Source: Candidatus Roslinia caecavium (lineage in GTDB: Bacteria > Bacillota > Clostridia > Monoglobales > Monoglobaceae). Taken from it: a stretch of DNA of 40,983 nt. The stretch covers positions 1-40,983 of the forward strand of contig CAJFTO010000027.1 of NCBI GenBank assembly GCA_904419955.1, in the 5' to 3' direction. The notes beneath the pieces are model-generated. The model was not told the origin of the DNA. It did no database searches and saw only the letters and a program-made list of their open reading frames with translations. The number at the start of each line of letters is the position of its first letter. Position 1 is the first letter of the stretch. A program made the position numbers and the translations under genes. Shown here piece by piece: positions 33,647 to 40,983 of the stretch.

Positions 33647-34384
33647 ATGAGAGATACTATAAACGTTTTAGGAGTAAATATCGATAACATCTCGTTTGGA
33701 TACGCGCTGGAAAAGGCTAAGCAAATGTTAAAAACAGACGGGACGTCTATGATTTTTACGCCTAATCCGGAGATAGTTATGGCGGCGTACGAAGACCCTG
33801 AATTTAAAGAGATCCTAAACTCCGCGGATATGTGCACGCCGGACGGCATCGGCGTCGTGTACGCGGCAAAAATACTCGGAACGCCGCTTCGCGAACGCGT
33901 GGCCGGCTTCGATCTTGCCTGCGGCTTACTTGAAAGCATCAGCAAAACCGGGGAAAGCGTATTTTTGTTCGGCGCCAAACCGGGTATCGCCGAAGCCGCG
34001 AGGGATAAGCTGTACGAAAAATATCCCGGTCTAACGGTAGCCGGAGTTCAAAACGGATATTTCAGCGACGAGGATAACGACGCTATTATAAAAAAGATAA
34101 ACGACTCGGGCGCCAATTTGCTGTTCGTTTGTCTTGGCGCTCCGAAGCAGGAAAAATGGATATACGCCAATAAGGATAAGCTCAACGTCAATCTGTGCAT
34201 GGGTATCGGCGGCGCGCTCGACGTCTTCAGCGGAAACGTAAAAAGAGCTCCTGAGATATTCATTAAATGCAACTTGGAATGGCTTTACAGGTTTTGTAAA
34301 AATCCGAGCCGTCTTGGCAGATTCGCGGCTTTACCGAAGTTTATGCTGACGGTCAAAAAGTCTGCGAAAGATAAAAATAAATAA
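33647..34384 (+). CDS. TagA/WecG/CpsF-family glycosyltransferase
   Basis: A 245-residue GT26 enzyme at the inner membrane surface. TagA and WecG add N-acetylmannosamine-type sugars to undecaprenyl-diphospho-GlcNAc, the first committed step for wall teichoic acid or a similar polymer. Conserved features: FTPNPEIV (Thr38), DMCTPDGIGVV (Asp66, the probable catalytic base), FGAKPGIAEAA, NGYFS, LGAPKQEKWI, and GALDVFSGNVKRAPE. The C-terminal LEWLYRFCKNPSRLGR is the membrane-binding appendage. GAGAGG precedes the ATG. It sits among mltG, rodA and other wall genes. The exact sugar cannot be read. Confidence 0.9.
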   Translation: MRDTINVLGVNIDNISFGYALEKAKQMLKTDGTSMIFTPNPEIVMAAYEDPEFKEILNSADMCTPDGIGVVYAAKILGTPLRERVAGFDLACGLLESISKTGESVFLFGAKPGIAEAARDKLYEKYPGLTVAGVQNGYFSDEDNDAIIKKINDSGANLLFVCLGAPKQEKWIYANKDKLNVNLCMGIGGALDVFSGNVKRAPEIFIKCNLEWLYRFCKNPSRLGRFAALPKFMLTVKKSAKDKNK

Positions 34385-34485
34385 AGCCGCGCTTCCTCAT
34401 GCAGTTACTTTTCAATATCGTAATATATTTTGCTCCAACGCCTGTGGCGCGAAATAAAAAATAAATTTAAAGGAGATTACTGTAT

Positions 34486-34967
34486 ATGTTATATTTATTA
34501 TTAGCGGAAGGCTTTGAAGAAACTGAAGCGGTGGCGCCTCTTGACGTACTGCGCCGAGCCGGGATACCTGTAAAAACAGTCGGGATCACCGGAAAGATTG
34601 TTCAATCGACTCACGGATTGACCGTTACTGCGGATATACTCCCCGAAGACGTAAAATTCAACGATATGGACGGGATAATCCTGCCGGGAGGAATGCCGGG
34701 AACTCTAAATCTTCAAAAGGACGAATTTGTAGGAAAAGCGCTCGACTACTGCGCTCAAAATAAAAAACTCGTCGCCGCGATATGCGCGGCGCCTATGATA
34801 CTGCGAATATTGTAGACGACAGTATCGCCCGTGACGAAAATTTTATAACCGGAAAAGGCGCCGGCGTTGCGCTTGAATTCGGCGCCGAGATCGTTGACTA
34901 TTTCACCGAAAATACGGATAAAGGACCCGGCGGATTTAAAGTTTTGAAAAAAATGCAAATAAGATAA
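34486..34967 (+). pseudogene. Broken DJ-1/PfpI-family gene
   Basis: The first part (ATG 34486, GGAG upstream) reads MLYLLLAEGFEETEAVAPLD through GIILPGGMPGTLNL and the nucleophile elbow AAICAAPMIL, typical of DJ-1/YajL proteins, then stops at 34815 soon after the elbow. The end of the domain, NFITGKGAGVALEFGAEIVD, lies in another frame and ends at 34967. About 22 residues that should join them (the loop that normally reads GKKATCYPGFE in this family) are absent, so a deletion plus a frameshift has occurred. Full length should be about 180 residues. It could also be an assembly or sequencing error. The catalytic Cys is present, but the fold would be incomplete. Confidence 0.8.
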
Positions 34968-35049
34968 TAATTATCTATTTATAAAAATTACTTAAAGCTT
35001 GTCTTAGAATTGCAAGCAGACGATTTACACCGCGACTTTGGAGGCTAAC

Positions 35050-35625
35050 GTGGACGACTCATTAGCGCTTAAAAAACAGGAATTAAGGAAAAAATTAAAA
35101 AAAATACGCGACCTAATACCTAAATACGAGGCGCGCGCCAAAAGTCTCGAGCTGACGAAAACGATTACCGGCAGCGAAGCGTATTTACGCTCCGAGTCGG
35201 TGATGACGTACGTTTCCTTCGGCTCCGAAGTCCAGACTCTGGCGCTTATAGAACAAATATTGACTGATAAAAAGAATTTGTTCGTCCCCCTGTGCGACGT
35301 TAATTTGAAAGTAATGTTTCCGGTTAAAATTAGCTCTATCGATCAGCTGGAATTAGGAAACTACGGAATTTTGGAACCTAAAAAAGAGCTCCTTAAAAGC
35401 GGCGTTTTAACAATCGGCGACAAAACGGATATAGATTTAGCGATCGTCCCGGTTTTAGGGTTTGACAAGCGTGGCGGCAGACTCGGTTACGGCGGCGGAT
35501 ACTATGACCGTTTTCTTAAAGGATATACTGGATTTTCTGTTGGGATAGCTTTTTCAGAATGTCTTGTGGAGAACGTTCCCGCTGAGAAGCATGATATTAA
35601 GCTTGGAAAAATTTATTACTGTTAA
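35050..35625 (+). CDS. 5-formyltetrahydrofolate cyclo-ligase
   Basis: A 191-residue MTHFS-family enzyme that converts 5-formyl-THF to 5,10-methenyl-THF with ATP. The family signature is LGFDKRGGRLGYGGGYYDRF near the C-terminus; the N-terminal KKQELRKKLKKIRDLIP is the usual basic helix, and VMTYVSFGSEVQT is the core. GTG at 35050 has GGAGG 5 bases upstream; a TTG at 35038 overlaps that site. It is followed 44 bases later by mltG, likely in one operon. Confidence 0.94.
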   Translation: MDDSLALKKQELRKKLKKIRDLIPKYEARAKSLELTKTITGSEAYLRSESVMTYVSFGSEVQTLALIEQILTDKKNLFVPLCDVNLKVMFPVKISSIDQLELGNYGILEPKKELLKSGVLTIGDKTDIDLAIVPVLGFDKRGGRLGYGGGYYDRFLKGYTGFSVGIAFSECLVENVPAEKHDIKLGKIYYC

Positions 35626-35669
35626 ACTGTTTAAACAATAAACGAAACGACTTAAAGGAGAATATACAT

Positions 35670-36782
35670 ATGAGCGATAATAATAGATCCGACGCGGCGA
35701 ATATCCCTAATATCCCGGATTTTGAGCAAAGGCGCAAACTGCGCCGCAAGAGACGCCGCCGAAGAAGAATAATAGCGCTGACTACGACCATAATATTATT
35801 GATCGCGGCCGCGCTGGCGTTTACGATTGTTTACGCATACCGCGACTTCGCTGGTCTGGACGGCGACGGCAAATCGTTTACTATCGATATACCTGAAAAC
35901 GCCGACGCCGACAGCGTCGCAAACCTGCTGAGCGCAAAAGAGATCATCTCATGCAAACCCGCGTTCAAATTTTACGCGGGCGACAGATACAATTATCAGG
36001 CGGGCAGATACCAGCTTAGTTCCGATATGTCGTACGCTGAGATCCTCGAAACATTTGCAATCAGGAAATCGCAGCAAGCCGTTGAAACGTTGACTCTGAC
36101 GATCCCGGAGGGATATGAGATAAGACAGGTTGCGGAGCTTGTTGAGGAAAACGGGCTCGTATCTGCGGACGAATTTATCAAAGAAGCGGAAAACGGCGTT
36201 TTTGACTTTGACTTTTTAAACGACATCACGAGAACTGAGAACAAGCTGGAGGGATATCTTTTTCCGTCAACCTATGAATTCTCTACCGCTGACGACGCCC
36301 ACGCCATTATAAATAAGATGCTTCAGGGATTTGAGGATAATATCCTCCCGATATACAACTCTGCTCAAACCGATTACACCCTTGACGAGGCGGTTATTCT
36401 TGCTTCCATTATAGAACGCGAGGCCGGAACCGAAGAGGAAATGCCTATCGTCTCGTCCGTCTTTAATAATCGCATGTACGCCGGTATGAAACTCGAGTCG
36501 TGCGCGACGGTGCAATATATTCTAAAAGAGAGAAAAACCGTTTTAAGCAACGAGGATACCGCTATAGATTCGCCGTACAACACCTATATGTACAGCGGTC
36601 TGCCAATCGGACCAATAGCTTCACCGGGCGCCGCGGCAATGCAGGCGGCGTTGTCTCCCGCGGATACGCAATATATGTATTTTGTAGCCGATCCAAACGG
36701 CGGCAAAAACTATTTTTCAACTACGTACGAGGAACATCTCGATAAGCAGACCCGGCTTCAAAACGGAGAACCTGTCGAATAG
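35670..36782 (+). CDS. mltG: Endolytic transglycosylase MltG
   Basis: MltG cuts nascent glycan strands at the membrane and sets their length. The 370-residue protein has a cytoplasmic basic tail of about 33 residues (RRKLRRKRRRRRRI), one membrane segment (34-56), a LysM-like region, and the YceG domain: IPEGYEIRQVAELVEENGLV, KLEGYLFPSTYEF, and the catalytic segment VILASIIEREAG (Glu249). SPYNTYMYSGLPIGPIASPG and YMYFVADPNGGKNYFSTTYE end the domain as in the family. GGAG precedes the ATG. The neighbour trmR, 146 bases on, is the same as in Bacillus (yrrL-yrrM). Confidence 0.95.
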   Translation: MSDNNRSDAANIPNIPDFEQRRKLRRKRRRRRRIIALTTTIILLIAAALAFTIVYAYRDFAGLDGDGKSFTIDIPENADADSVANLLSAKEIISCKPAFKFYAGDRYNYQAGRYQLSSDMSYAEILETFAIRKSQQAVETLTLTIPEGYEIRQVAELVEENGLVSADEFIKEAENGVFDFDFLNDITRTENKLEGYLFPSTYEFSTADDAHAIINKMLQGFEDNILPIYNSAQTDYTLDEAVILASIIEREAGTEEEMPIVSSVFNNRMYAGMKLESCATVQYILKERKTVLSNEDTAIDSPYNTYMYSGLPIGPIASPGAAAMQAALSPADTQYMYFVADPNGGKNYFSTTYEEHLDKQTRLQNGEPVE

Positions 36783-36810
36783 ATTTTTTTAAGAGGACTA
36801 AGACCGAACG

Positions 36811-36832
36811 CCCGCCGCCGTCTGGCGGCGGG
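36811..36832 (+). terminator. Hairpin after mltG, possible weak terminator
   Basis: CCCGCCGCC, a GTCT loop and GGCGGCGGG form a 9-base GC stem. It is followed by TTACGCTTTG, which is only weakly T-rich, so it may act as a partial terminator or processing site between mltG and trmR. Confidence 0.5.
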
Positions 36833-36928
36833 TTACGCTTTGTGCGTTAAATTCTATCTATCGATTTGGAGTAAACTTGATAACAAAACCGTTATCTGTA
36901 AAAACTATGAAATTCGGAAGGTATAACA

Positions 36929-37597
36929 ATGATAGACGACAATATTAATCACGAATACATAATTCGATATATAAGAGACACTATCCGCCCTAAGCAAGGG
37001 CTTTTATCCGAGCTTGAGAAATATGCTGAAGAAAACGAAGTTCCAATTTCTCAGCCTGAAACGATCAAGTTTATCGAGGTGTTGATAAAACTGAGCCGAG
37101 CGAAAAGAATCCTTGAAGTAGGCAGCGCTATAGGCTATTCCGCAATTTGTATGGCGGGAGCCGGAGCAGAGACTATCGATACGATAGAGATCGATCCTCG
37201 GATGGCCGAGCTTGCAAAATCTAATATAGAAAAAGCAGGATACACGGATAAAATCTACGTTCACACGGGCGACGCCGTCGAAATACTACCTTTGCTTGTA
37301 AAGGATTTCAGCTTTGGACTTATAGACAAATACGATCTGATATTCATCGACGCCGCTAAAGCTCAGTACGGGAATTTCTTCGAGCCCTGCATAACGCTTT
37401 TAAACAGCGGCGGCGCGTTGATATCCGACAACGTGCTGTATAAGGGAATGACGGCGACGGACGAACTCGTGCTGCACAGAAAAAGAACGATTGTCAAAAG
37501 ACTGAGAGATTACTTAAAAACGCTGTGCCGCGACGATAGGCTCGATACCTCGCTGCTTCCGCTTGGAGACGGAGTAGCTGTGAGCTTTAAGATTTAA
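36929..37597 (+). CDS. trmR: SAM-dependent O-methyltransferase, TrmR/YrrM type
   Basis: A 222-residue class I methyltransferase of the O-methyltransferase family 3. The SAM-binding strand is RILEVGSAIGYSAICMA; then TIEIDPRMAELAKSNI, DLIFIDAAKAQYGNFF and GGALISDNVLYKG provide the metal and substrate region, ending LPLGDGVAVSFK. The homologue YrrM (TrmR) methylates 5-hydroxyuridine at tRNA position 34; position after mltG supports this over a catechol methyltransferase. GGAAGG precedes the ATG at 36929. Confidence 0.85.
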   Translation: MIDDNINHEYIIRYIRDTIRPKQGLLSELEKYAEENEVPISQPETIKFIEVLIKLSRAKRILEVGSAIGYSAICMAGAGAETIDTIEIDPRMAELAKSNIEKAGYTDKIYVHTGDAVEILPLLVKDFSFGLIDKYDLIFIDAAKAQYGNFFEPCITLLNSGGALISDNVLYKGMTATDELVLHRKRTIVKRLRDYLKTLCRDDRLDTSLLPLGDGVAVSFKI

Positions 37598-37710
37598 GAT
37601 TTGCCTATGCAAACGAACTTAAACAATAAAAAACACCAATTTTTATCTGTTATCAATTGGCAATTTCTCAAATATTTACCAAAAGCTCTTCCGCCCGGCG
37701 CGATTAGGTA

Positions 37711-37738
37711 TTGACATATTTTGTCTCAGGATTATAAT
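37711..37738 (+). promoter_or_regulatory. Promoter of rodA
   Basis: TTGACA (37711-37716), a 16-base spacer and TATAAT (37733-37738). The leader is about 137 bases and holds a TAAAATATATATTTTA palindrome. Apart from this, 37598-37881 holds no gene. Confidence 0.75.
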
Positions 37739-37881
37739 ATAACTGTTGTACGCTCCGCTTCTAAAATATATATTTTAAAAGCTTTGTCGAAATTTTTAAT
37801 ATTATAAAACTGCTTTTGCGCTTAACGTAACTGCGGCGCTTTAGAAAATATACTTATTGGCGATATGATTGGAGAACTGAT

Positions 37882-38997
37882 ATGCTTAACAGTACGCGGC
37901 GTCTTAAAGACGTTTTTAAAAATATTGATTATCCTCTGATAGCTTTGACGCTTGCAACAGCGATTTTTGGAATCGTTATGATATCCAGCGCCGGCGGAAG
38001 CAATGCGGCGAGATATGTGACGGTCCAGTCCGCGGCTCTCGTTATAGGGCTTATAGGCGTAATTGTTATAAGCATTCTCGATTACGATTATCTGGCGCGG
38101 CTTTCCAAATATATATATATAATATGTATAGCTCTGCTGATTCTGGTGCTCATTCCCGGCATCGGTTCCGAGCAAAACGGAGCGAGAAGCTGGTTTAATT
38201 TCGGGCCTATCAGTTTTCAGCCCGCGGAGGTCGTGAAAATAGGCTTTGTGATAACGTTTTCAAAACATCTCAGTATGGTAGAAAGCGAGATCAACAAACC
38301 GAAAAACGTTTTAAAACTGCTCGCGCACGTCGGTATACTTTGTATTCTCATGCTGCTACAGCCGGATTTCGGCACGGTTATGGTTTTTGTAATGATGGCG
38401 GTATGTATGCTGTTTATGGCAAAAATCAGCTGGAAGTATATCGCGGCCGGATTTGGCGCTTTGGCCGTGTTCGCGCCGTTCGCATGGTTCTTCTTACTGG
38501 CCGATTACCAAAAAGACAGGATAATTACCTTGTTTAACCCCGAAAACGATCCGACCGGTGCCGGCTATCATGTAATACAGTCCAAAATAGCTATAGGCAG
38601 CGGCAAAATATTCGGAAGCGGGTTATATAACGGCGCAAGCCAATATAACAATTTACTCCCCGAAAGACATACTGATTTTATATACTCGGTCGTATGCGAG
38701 GAGCTCGGTATGATAGGCGGCATAGCGGTGATCGTTCTTCTCTCCGCATTGATCATAAGATGTCTGTTTATAGGTCTTCACGCCCGCAACAGCGAAGGTA
38801 TGTATATATGCTCCGGAGTCGCCGCTATGCTGTTGGTTCAATCGTTTGAAAATATAGGTATGTGTTTGGGAGTTTTCCCTGTCACCGGAATAACTCTGCC
38901 GTTTATAAGCTACGGCGGTTCGTCTTTAGTTACTAATATGCTCGCTATAGGCTTAGTTTTAAACGTCCGATACCGATATAAGAAAATAAACTTTTAA
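37882..38997 (+). CDS. rodA: RodA/FtsW-family peptidoglycan glycosyltransferase
   Basis: SEDS-family membrane enzyme of 371 residues with about ten membrane segments that polymerises lipid II. Conserved features: GARSWFNFGPISFQPAEVVK, LLQPDFGTVMV, GSGLYNGASQYNNLLPERHT followed by DFIYSVVCEELG, the outer loop that carries the catalytic Asp, and the C-terminal GITLPFISYGGSS. The LPERHTDFIY form points to RodA (elongation) over FtsW/SpoVE, but no cognate PBP2, mreB or mreC gene is adjacent. GGAG precedes the ATG. It has its own promoter and terminator. Confidence 0.88.
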   Translation: MLNSTRRLKDVFKNIDYPLIALTLATAIFGIVMISSAGGSNAARYVTVQSAALVIGLIGVIVISILDYDYLARLSKYIYIICIALLILVLIPGIGSEQNGARSWFNFGPISFQPAEVVKIGFVITFSKHLSMVESEINKPKNVLKLLAHVGILCILMLLQPDFGTVMVFVMMAVCMLFMAKISWKYIAAGFGALAVFAPFAWFFLLADYQKDRIITLFNPENDPTGAGYHVIQSKIAIGSGKIFGSGLYNGASQYNNLLPERHTDFIYSVVCEELGMIGGIAVIVLLSALIIRCLFIGLHARNSEGMYICSGVAAMLLVQSFENIGMCLGVFPVTGITLPFISYGGSSLVTNMLAIGLVLNVRYRYKKINF

Positions 38998-39001
38998 TAA
39001 A

Positions 39002-39031
39002 TTGCCGCCCATGACCGGGCGGCAATATTTT
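39002..39031. terminator. Terminator between rodA and the vWA gene
   Basis: TTGCCGCCC, a 6-base loop and GGGCGGCAA (perfect 9-base stem) are followed by TATTTTT on the plus strand. On the minus strand the same stem is followed by TTTATT, so it may serve both converging genes. Confidence 0.88.
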
Positions 39032-39060
39032 TACCATGAAATTCTATTCTCTATCCATTT

Positions 39061-40437
39061 TTAGAGCGTACTATCTTCGCAGCATACAAAATCCGTGTCT
39101 ATATTCTGGGCGATGAGTCTCGCCTTAAGATTACGCTCGCTGCACAGCGAATTGGTCGATCCGCCCGATACGTTCAAATCCTCCGGCAAAACGAACTTTA
39201 TACATTTCACCAGTACGTCGCGGCAGGTAGGATGATTATGCGCCGGAATAGTAAATGTTTTCATCCCGCGCTGATGTTCGTTTCCATACTGATCCGTCTC
39301 AGTTAGGATAACGGCGAGCGCAACGCGCTTTCCCGGGCAAACGTTTTTAATATTGACGTTCATCTGTATTATACGTCCCAGAGACTGCAGATAAACGTCG
39401 CCTAAATCGAATACGACCGAATCCTTACAACCGCCGACCGTCATATCGACAGGAACCGGACATGGCTCAGTTACCGCGTCGCCGCACTCGACTTCAACCT
39501 CGGGCGAGGGGAAATTAACGACGTTATTCTCGTCGTCCGTATAGTTTATATAATCGTTTACCTCTTTTACTCCTCCTGTTTCTGCCGTGTGCCTGATATC
39601 AAACTGCATAACGGCGCTCTCGCTTCCATTGACCCCTAACGCCGGTATCGTCCACTTTATTGTATTGACGTCCAGCTGCGTCGCTTGGCCCAGGGTCGGA
39701 TCAAACAGTTCGGTTATCTCAAAGTCCGCGCTTATAGCTTCGTCGATAACTATATTCGTAGCGCCTGGCTTAGAAATGTTTTCCGCTAAATCTTCAAACA
39801 GCTGTTCAAGATCCGCACTGTCAGGCGTTACTGCTACGTGAGCCGAGCTCGGCGGCGTCGCCCACGCGTTTAAGTCGTCTATGCTTATACCGTCCTCGCC
39901 GATCAAGCCTATGCAATATATGATTATACCTTTGCTCTTGAGTTCCTCCGCTATCGGCGTCGGCGGCGCGCCGGCGGTAGTTTTTCCGTCGGTAAACATA
40001 ACGATTATCTTTTGCGAACCGCTGGAGCTTTCCAAAAGTTCTCCCGCCTTGATAAACGCGTCGGCATGATTTGTAGAGCCTCCGGCTCTGATTGCGTCGA
40101 CCGCCGTCTTTAAATCCGCTACGGAAGTGATAAGCTGCTCGTCTATCGTTGCGGTTCCAGCAAAAGTGACTATTCCTATACGGCTGCCCGAGCCTATATT
40201 ACCATCCTGCGAACCGTCCGTAGCCTCGTCGATTATATCAATAAAAGTCTTTGCTCCGATTTTCATATCGGCAAGCGGCGTTCCCGTCATACTGCCCGAA
40301 CGGTCAAGCGCCAGTACTATATCCGCCGGATTTTCGGTTATATCCGGCGCCCCGGTAAGAGACAACGTGACTCTCAGAGAACCGTCGCAGTCTATCCTGT
40401 CTTCGCTGATCTGTTTATCTGAAAATGTGATTCCCAA
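39061..40437 (-). CDS. von Willebrand factor A domain protein, Cys-rich C-terminus
   Basis: A 458-residue protein starting at TTG 40437, with GGAGG 9 bases upstream. The vWA domain (about 38-205) has a complete MIDAS metal site: DRSGSM (Asp45, Ser47, Ser49), Thr in GGSTNHADAF, and Asp in VMFTDGKT. A beta-rich domain (about 215-310) follows, then a C-terminal part of about 140 residues with roughly ten cysteines (PCPVPVDMTVGGC, NVCPGKR, TCRDVLVKC, FVCC). There is no signal peptide, membrane segment or sortase motif, so its location is unclear. I recognise no named family for the C-terminal part. It stands alone, convergent with rodA. Confidence 0.85.
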   Translation of the reverse strand: MGITFSDKQISEDRIDCDGSLRVTLSLTGAPDITENPADIVLALDRSGSMTGTPLADMKIGAKTFIDIIDEATDGSQDGNIGSGSRIGIVTFAGTATIDEQLITSVADLKTAVDAIRAGGSTNHADAFIKAGELLESSSGSQKIIVMFTDGKTTAGAPPTPIAEELKSKGIIIYCIGLIGEDGISIDDLNAWATPPSSAHVAVTPDSADLEQLFEDLAENISKPGATNIVIDEAISADFEITELFDPTLGQATQLDVNTIKWTIPALGVNGSESAVMQFDIRHTAETGGVKEVNDYINYTDDENNVVNFPSPEVEVECGDAVTEPCPVPVDMTVGGCKDSVVFDLGDVYLQSLGRIIQMNVNIKNVCPGKRVALAVILTETDQYGNEHQRGMKTFTIPAHNHPTCRDVLVKCIKFVLPEDLNVSGGSTNSLCSERNLKARLIAQNIDTDFVCCEDSTL

Positions 40438-40646
40438 ATATATTTACCTCCCATATAAATTTAATGGACATTCCATCATTGATATCATATGCCGTATAGA
40501 ATAATAACGTTACTCCTGTCCGGTTATTTATCATACTTCACCTGCTATACTTTTTAATATTGATACAACAATTAAAAATATTTTTAAATTTATTTAAATT
40601 CTTTTTTCATAGAAAAATAAAAATATGTAAAAATGTAAAATACTAC

Positions 40647-40674
40647 TTGACATTGTGAAAAATTCTGGTATAAT
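40647..40674 (+). promoter_or_regulatory. Promoter of the tRNA genes
   Basis: TTGACA (40647-40652), a 16-base spacer and TATAAT (40669-40674), with TGG before the -10 giving an extended -10. It lies 41 bases before tRNA-Val. Confidence 0.85.
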
Positions 40675-40715
40675 AATTTTTGTCGCAGTTTTCACCAAGA
40701 TGCGATCAATAATCT

Positions 40716-40791
40716 GGGAGCATAGCTCAGCTGGGAGAGCATCTGCCTTACAAGCAGAGGGTCATAGGTTCGAGCCCTATTGTTCCCACCA
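40716..40791 (+). tRNA. tRNA-Val (anticodon TAC)
   Basis: Cloverleaf by eye: acceptor stem GGGAGCA/TGTTCCC with one G-T pair, D arm GCTC...GAGC, anticodon stem TCTGC/GCAGA with loop CTTACAA (anticodon TAC), T arm with GGTTCGAGCCC, discriminator A and encoded CCA (40789-40791). Confidence 0.97.
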
Positions 40792-40798
40792 AGTAAAA

Positions 40799-40853
40799 GG
40801 CGCCGAAGCCGGCGGCGGAGATATTTTTCCGTAAGGTAAGGCGCCGATTTTTT
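40799..40853 (+). terminator. Possible terminator or processing hairpin between tRNAs
   Basis: Two GGCGCC copies (40799-40804 and 40840-40845) are self-complementary and can pair, with a long loop that has its own small stem. ATTTTTTA follows. Whether it ends the tRNA-Val transcript or only marks a cleavage point is not clear. Confidence 0.5.
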
Positions 40854-40899
40854 ATGACTTAGACAAAAGAGAAATTATGGCTAGGTTTAATGTATAAAC

Positions 40900-40976
40900 G
40901 GTCCGGTAGTTCAGTTGGTTAGAATGCCAGCCTGTCACGCTGGAGGTCGTGGGTTCGAACCCCATCCGGATCGCCA
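40900..40976 (+). tRNA. tRNA-Asp (anticodon GTC)
   Basis: Acceptor stem GGTCCGG/CCGGATC with one G-T pair, anticodon stem CCAGC/GCTGG with loop CTGTCAC (anticodon GTC), T arm GTGGGTTCGAACCCCAT, discriminator G and encoded CCA (40974-40976). Confidence 0.97.
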
Positions 40977-40983
40977 AGATACG

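Noticed and set aside
1-40983. CRISPR arrays, insertion sequences and rRNA
   Set aside because: No regularly spaced repeats, transposase motifs or rRNA signatures were found by eye on either strand.

Overview
The window looks like a chromosomal segment of an uncultured or poorly characterised Clostridia-type Firmicute. The support is LytR-CpsA-Psr, MltG, TagA/WecG-type and RodA envelope genes, a PrsA-like lipoprotein foldase, a TrmR/YrrM homologue beside MltG as in Bacillus, AGGAGG-type ribosome binding sites with frequent GTG and TTG starts, and clear TTGACA-N16/17-TATAAT promoters. Nothing identifies a phage, plasmid or insertion sequence. I see no CRISPR array and no rRNA.

Region 1 (1-7.7 kb, minus strand) is a housekeeping operon: a large zinc-ribbon/membrane/beta-propeller-like protein, nadD, yqeK, an LCP protein, rsfS and leuS (cut by the window edge). 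A divergent promoter region separates it from a lone multi-pass GT-C-like membrane protein (7.9-10.0 kb, plus).

Region 2 (10.1-15.6 kb, minus) is a signalling cluster: an MBL-fold hydrolase, a hybrid histidine kinase, a separate HPt protein, and a receiver/HD-GYP regulator. Directly upstream lies a decayed GGDEF (diguanylate cyclase) gene whose stop codon overlaps the ribosome binding site of the HD-GYP gene. The c-di-GMP degrading arm is intact while the synthesising arm at this locus is broken.

Region 3 (16-20 kb) has an XRE repressor plus ImmA/IrrE-type metallopeptidase pair divergent from dinB (Pol IV). Two GGAACA-type operator-like sites lie in between, one filling the spacer of the dinB promoter. 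A cytoplasmic serine hydrolase with its own promoter and terminator follows.

Region 4 (20-23.6 kb, minus) is a metal operon without feoB: feoA-like, HMA/Cys-rich membrane protein, an unlisted 26-aa membrane peptide, a DUF6110-like protein, and a P1B-type ATPase with an SCALK transmembrane motif in place of CPC. A palindromic operator sits at the predicted transcription start, and an attenuator-like hairpin follows feoA.

Region 5 (23.6-33.4 kb, minus) holds a P1-family peptidase, araB-araD with an operator at the promoter, the CCA-adding enzyme, a cyclophilin, a PrsA-like parvulin lipoprotein, a DUF3783 protein, a D-2-hydroxyacid dehydrogenase, a GNAT acetyltransferase and a cold-shock protein.

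Region 6 (33.6-39.0 kb, plus) is mostly envelope and one-carbon genes: a TagA/WecG glycosyltransferase, a broken DJ-1/PfpI gene, 5-formyl-THF cyclo-ligase, mltG, trmR and rodA. The window ends with a vWA protein on the minus strand and tRNA-Val(TAC) and tRNA-Asp(GTC) on the plus strand.

The best candidates for something under-described are the metal operon of region 4 and the repressor/protease/Pol IV module of region 3. All functional statements rest on motif reading by eye; no database search was possible.
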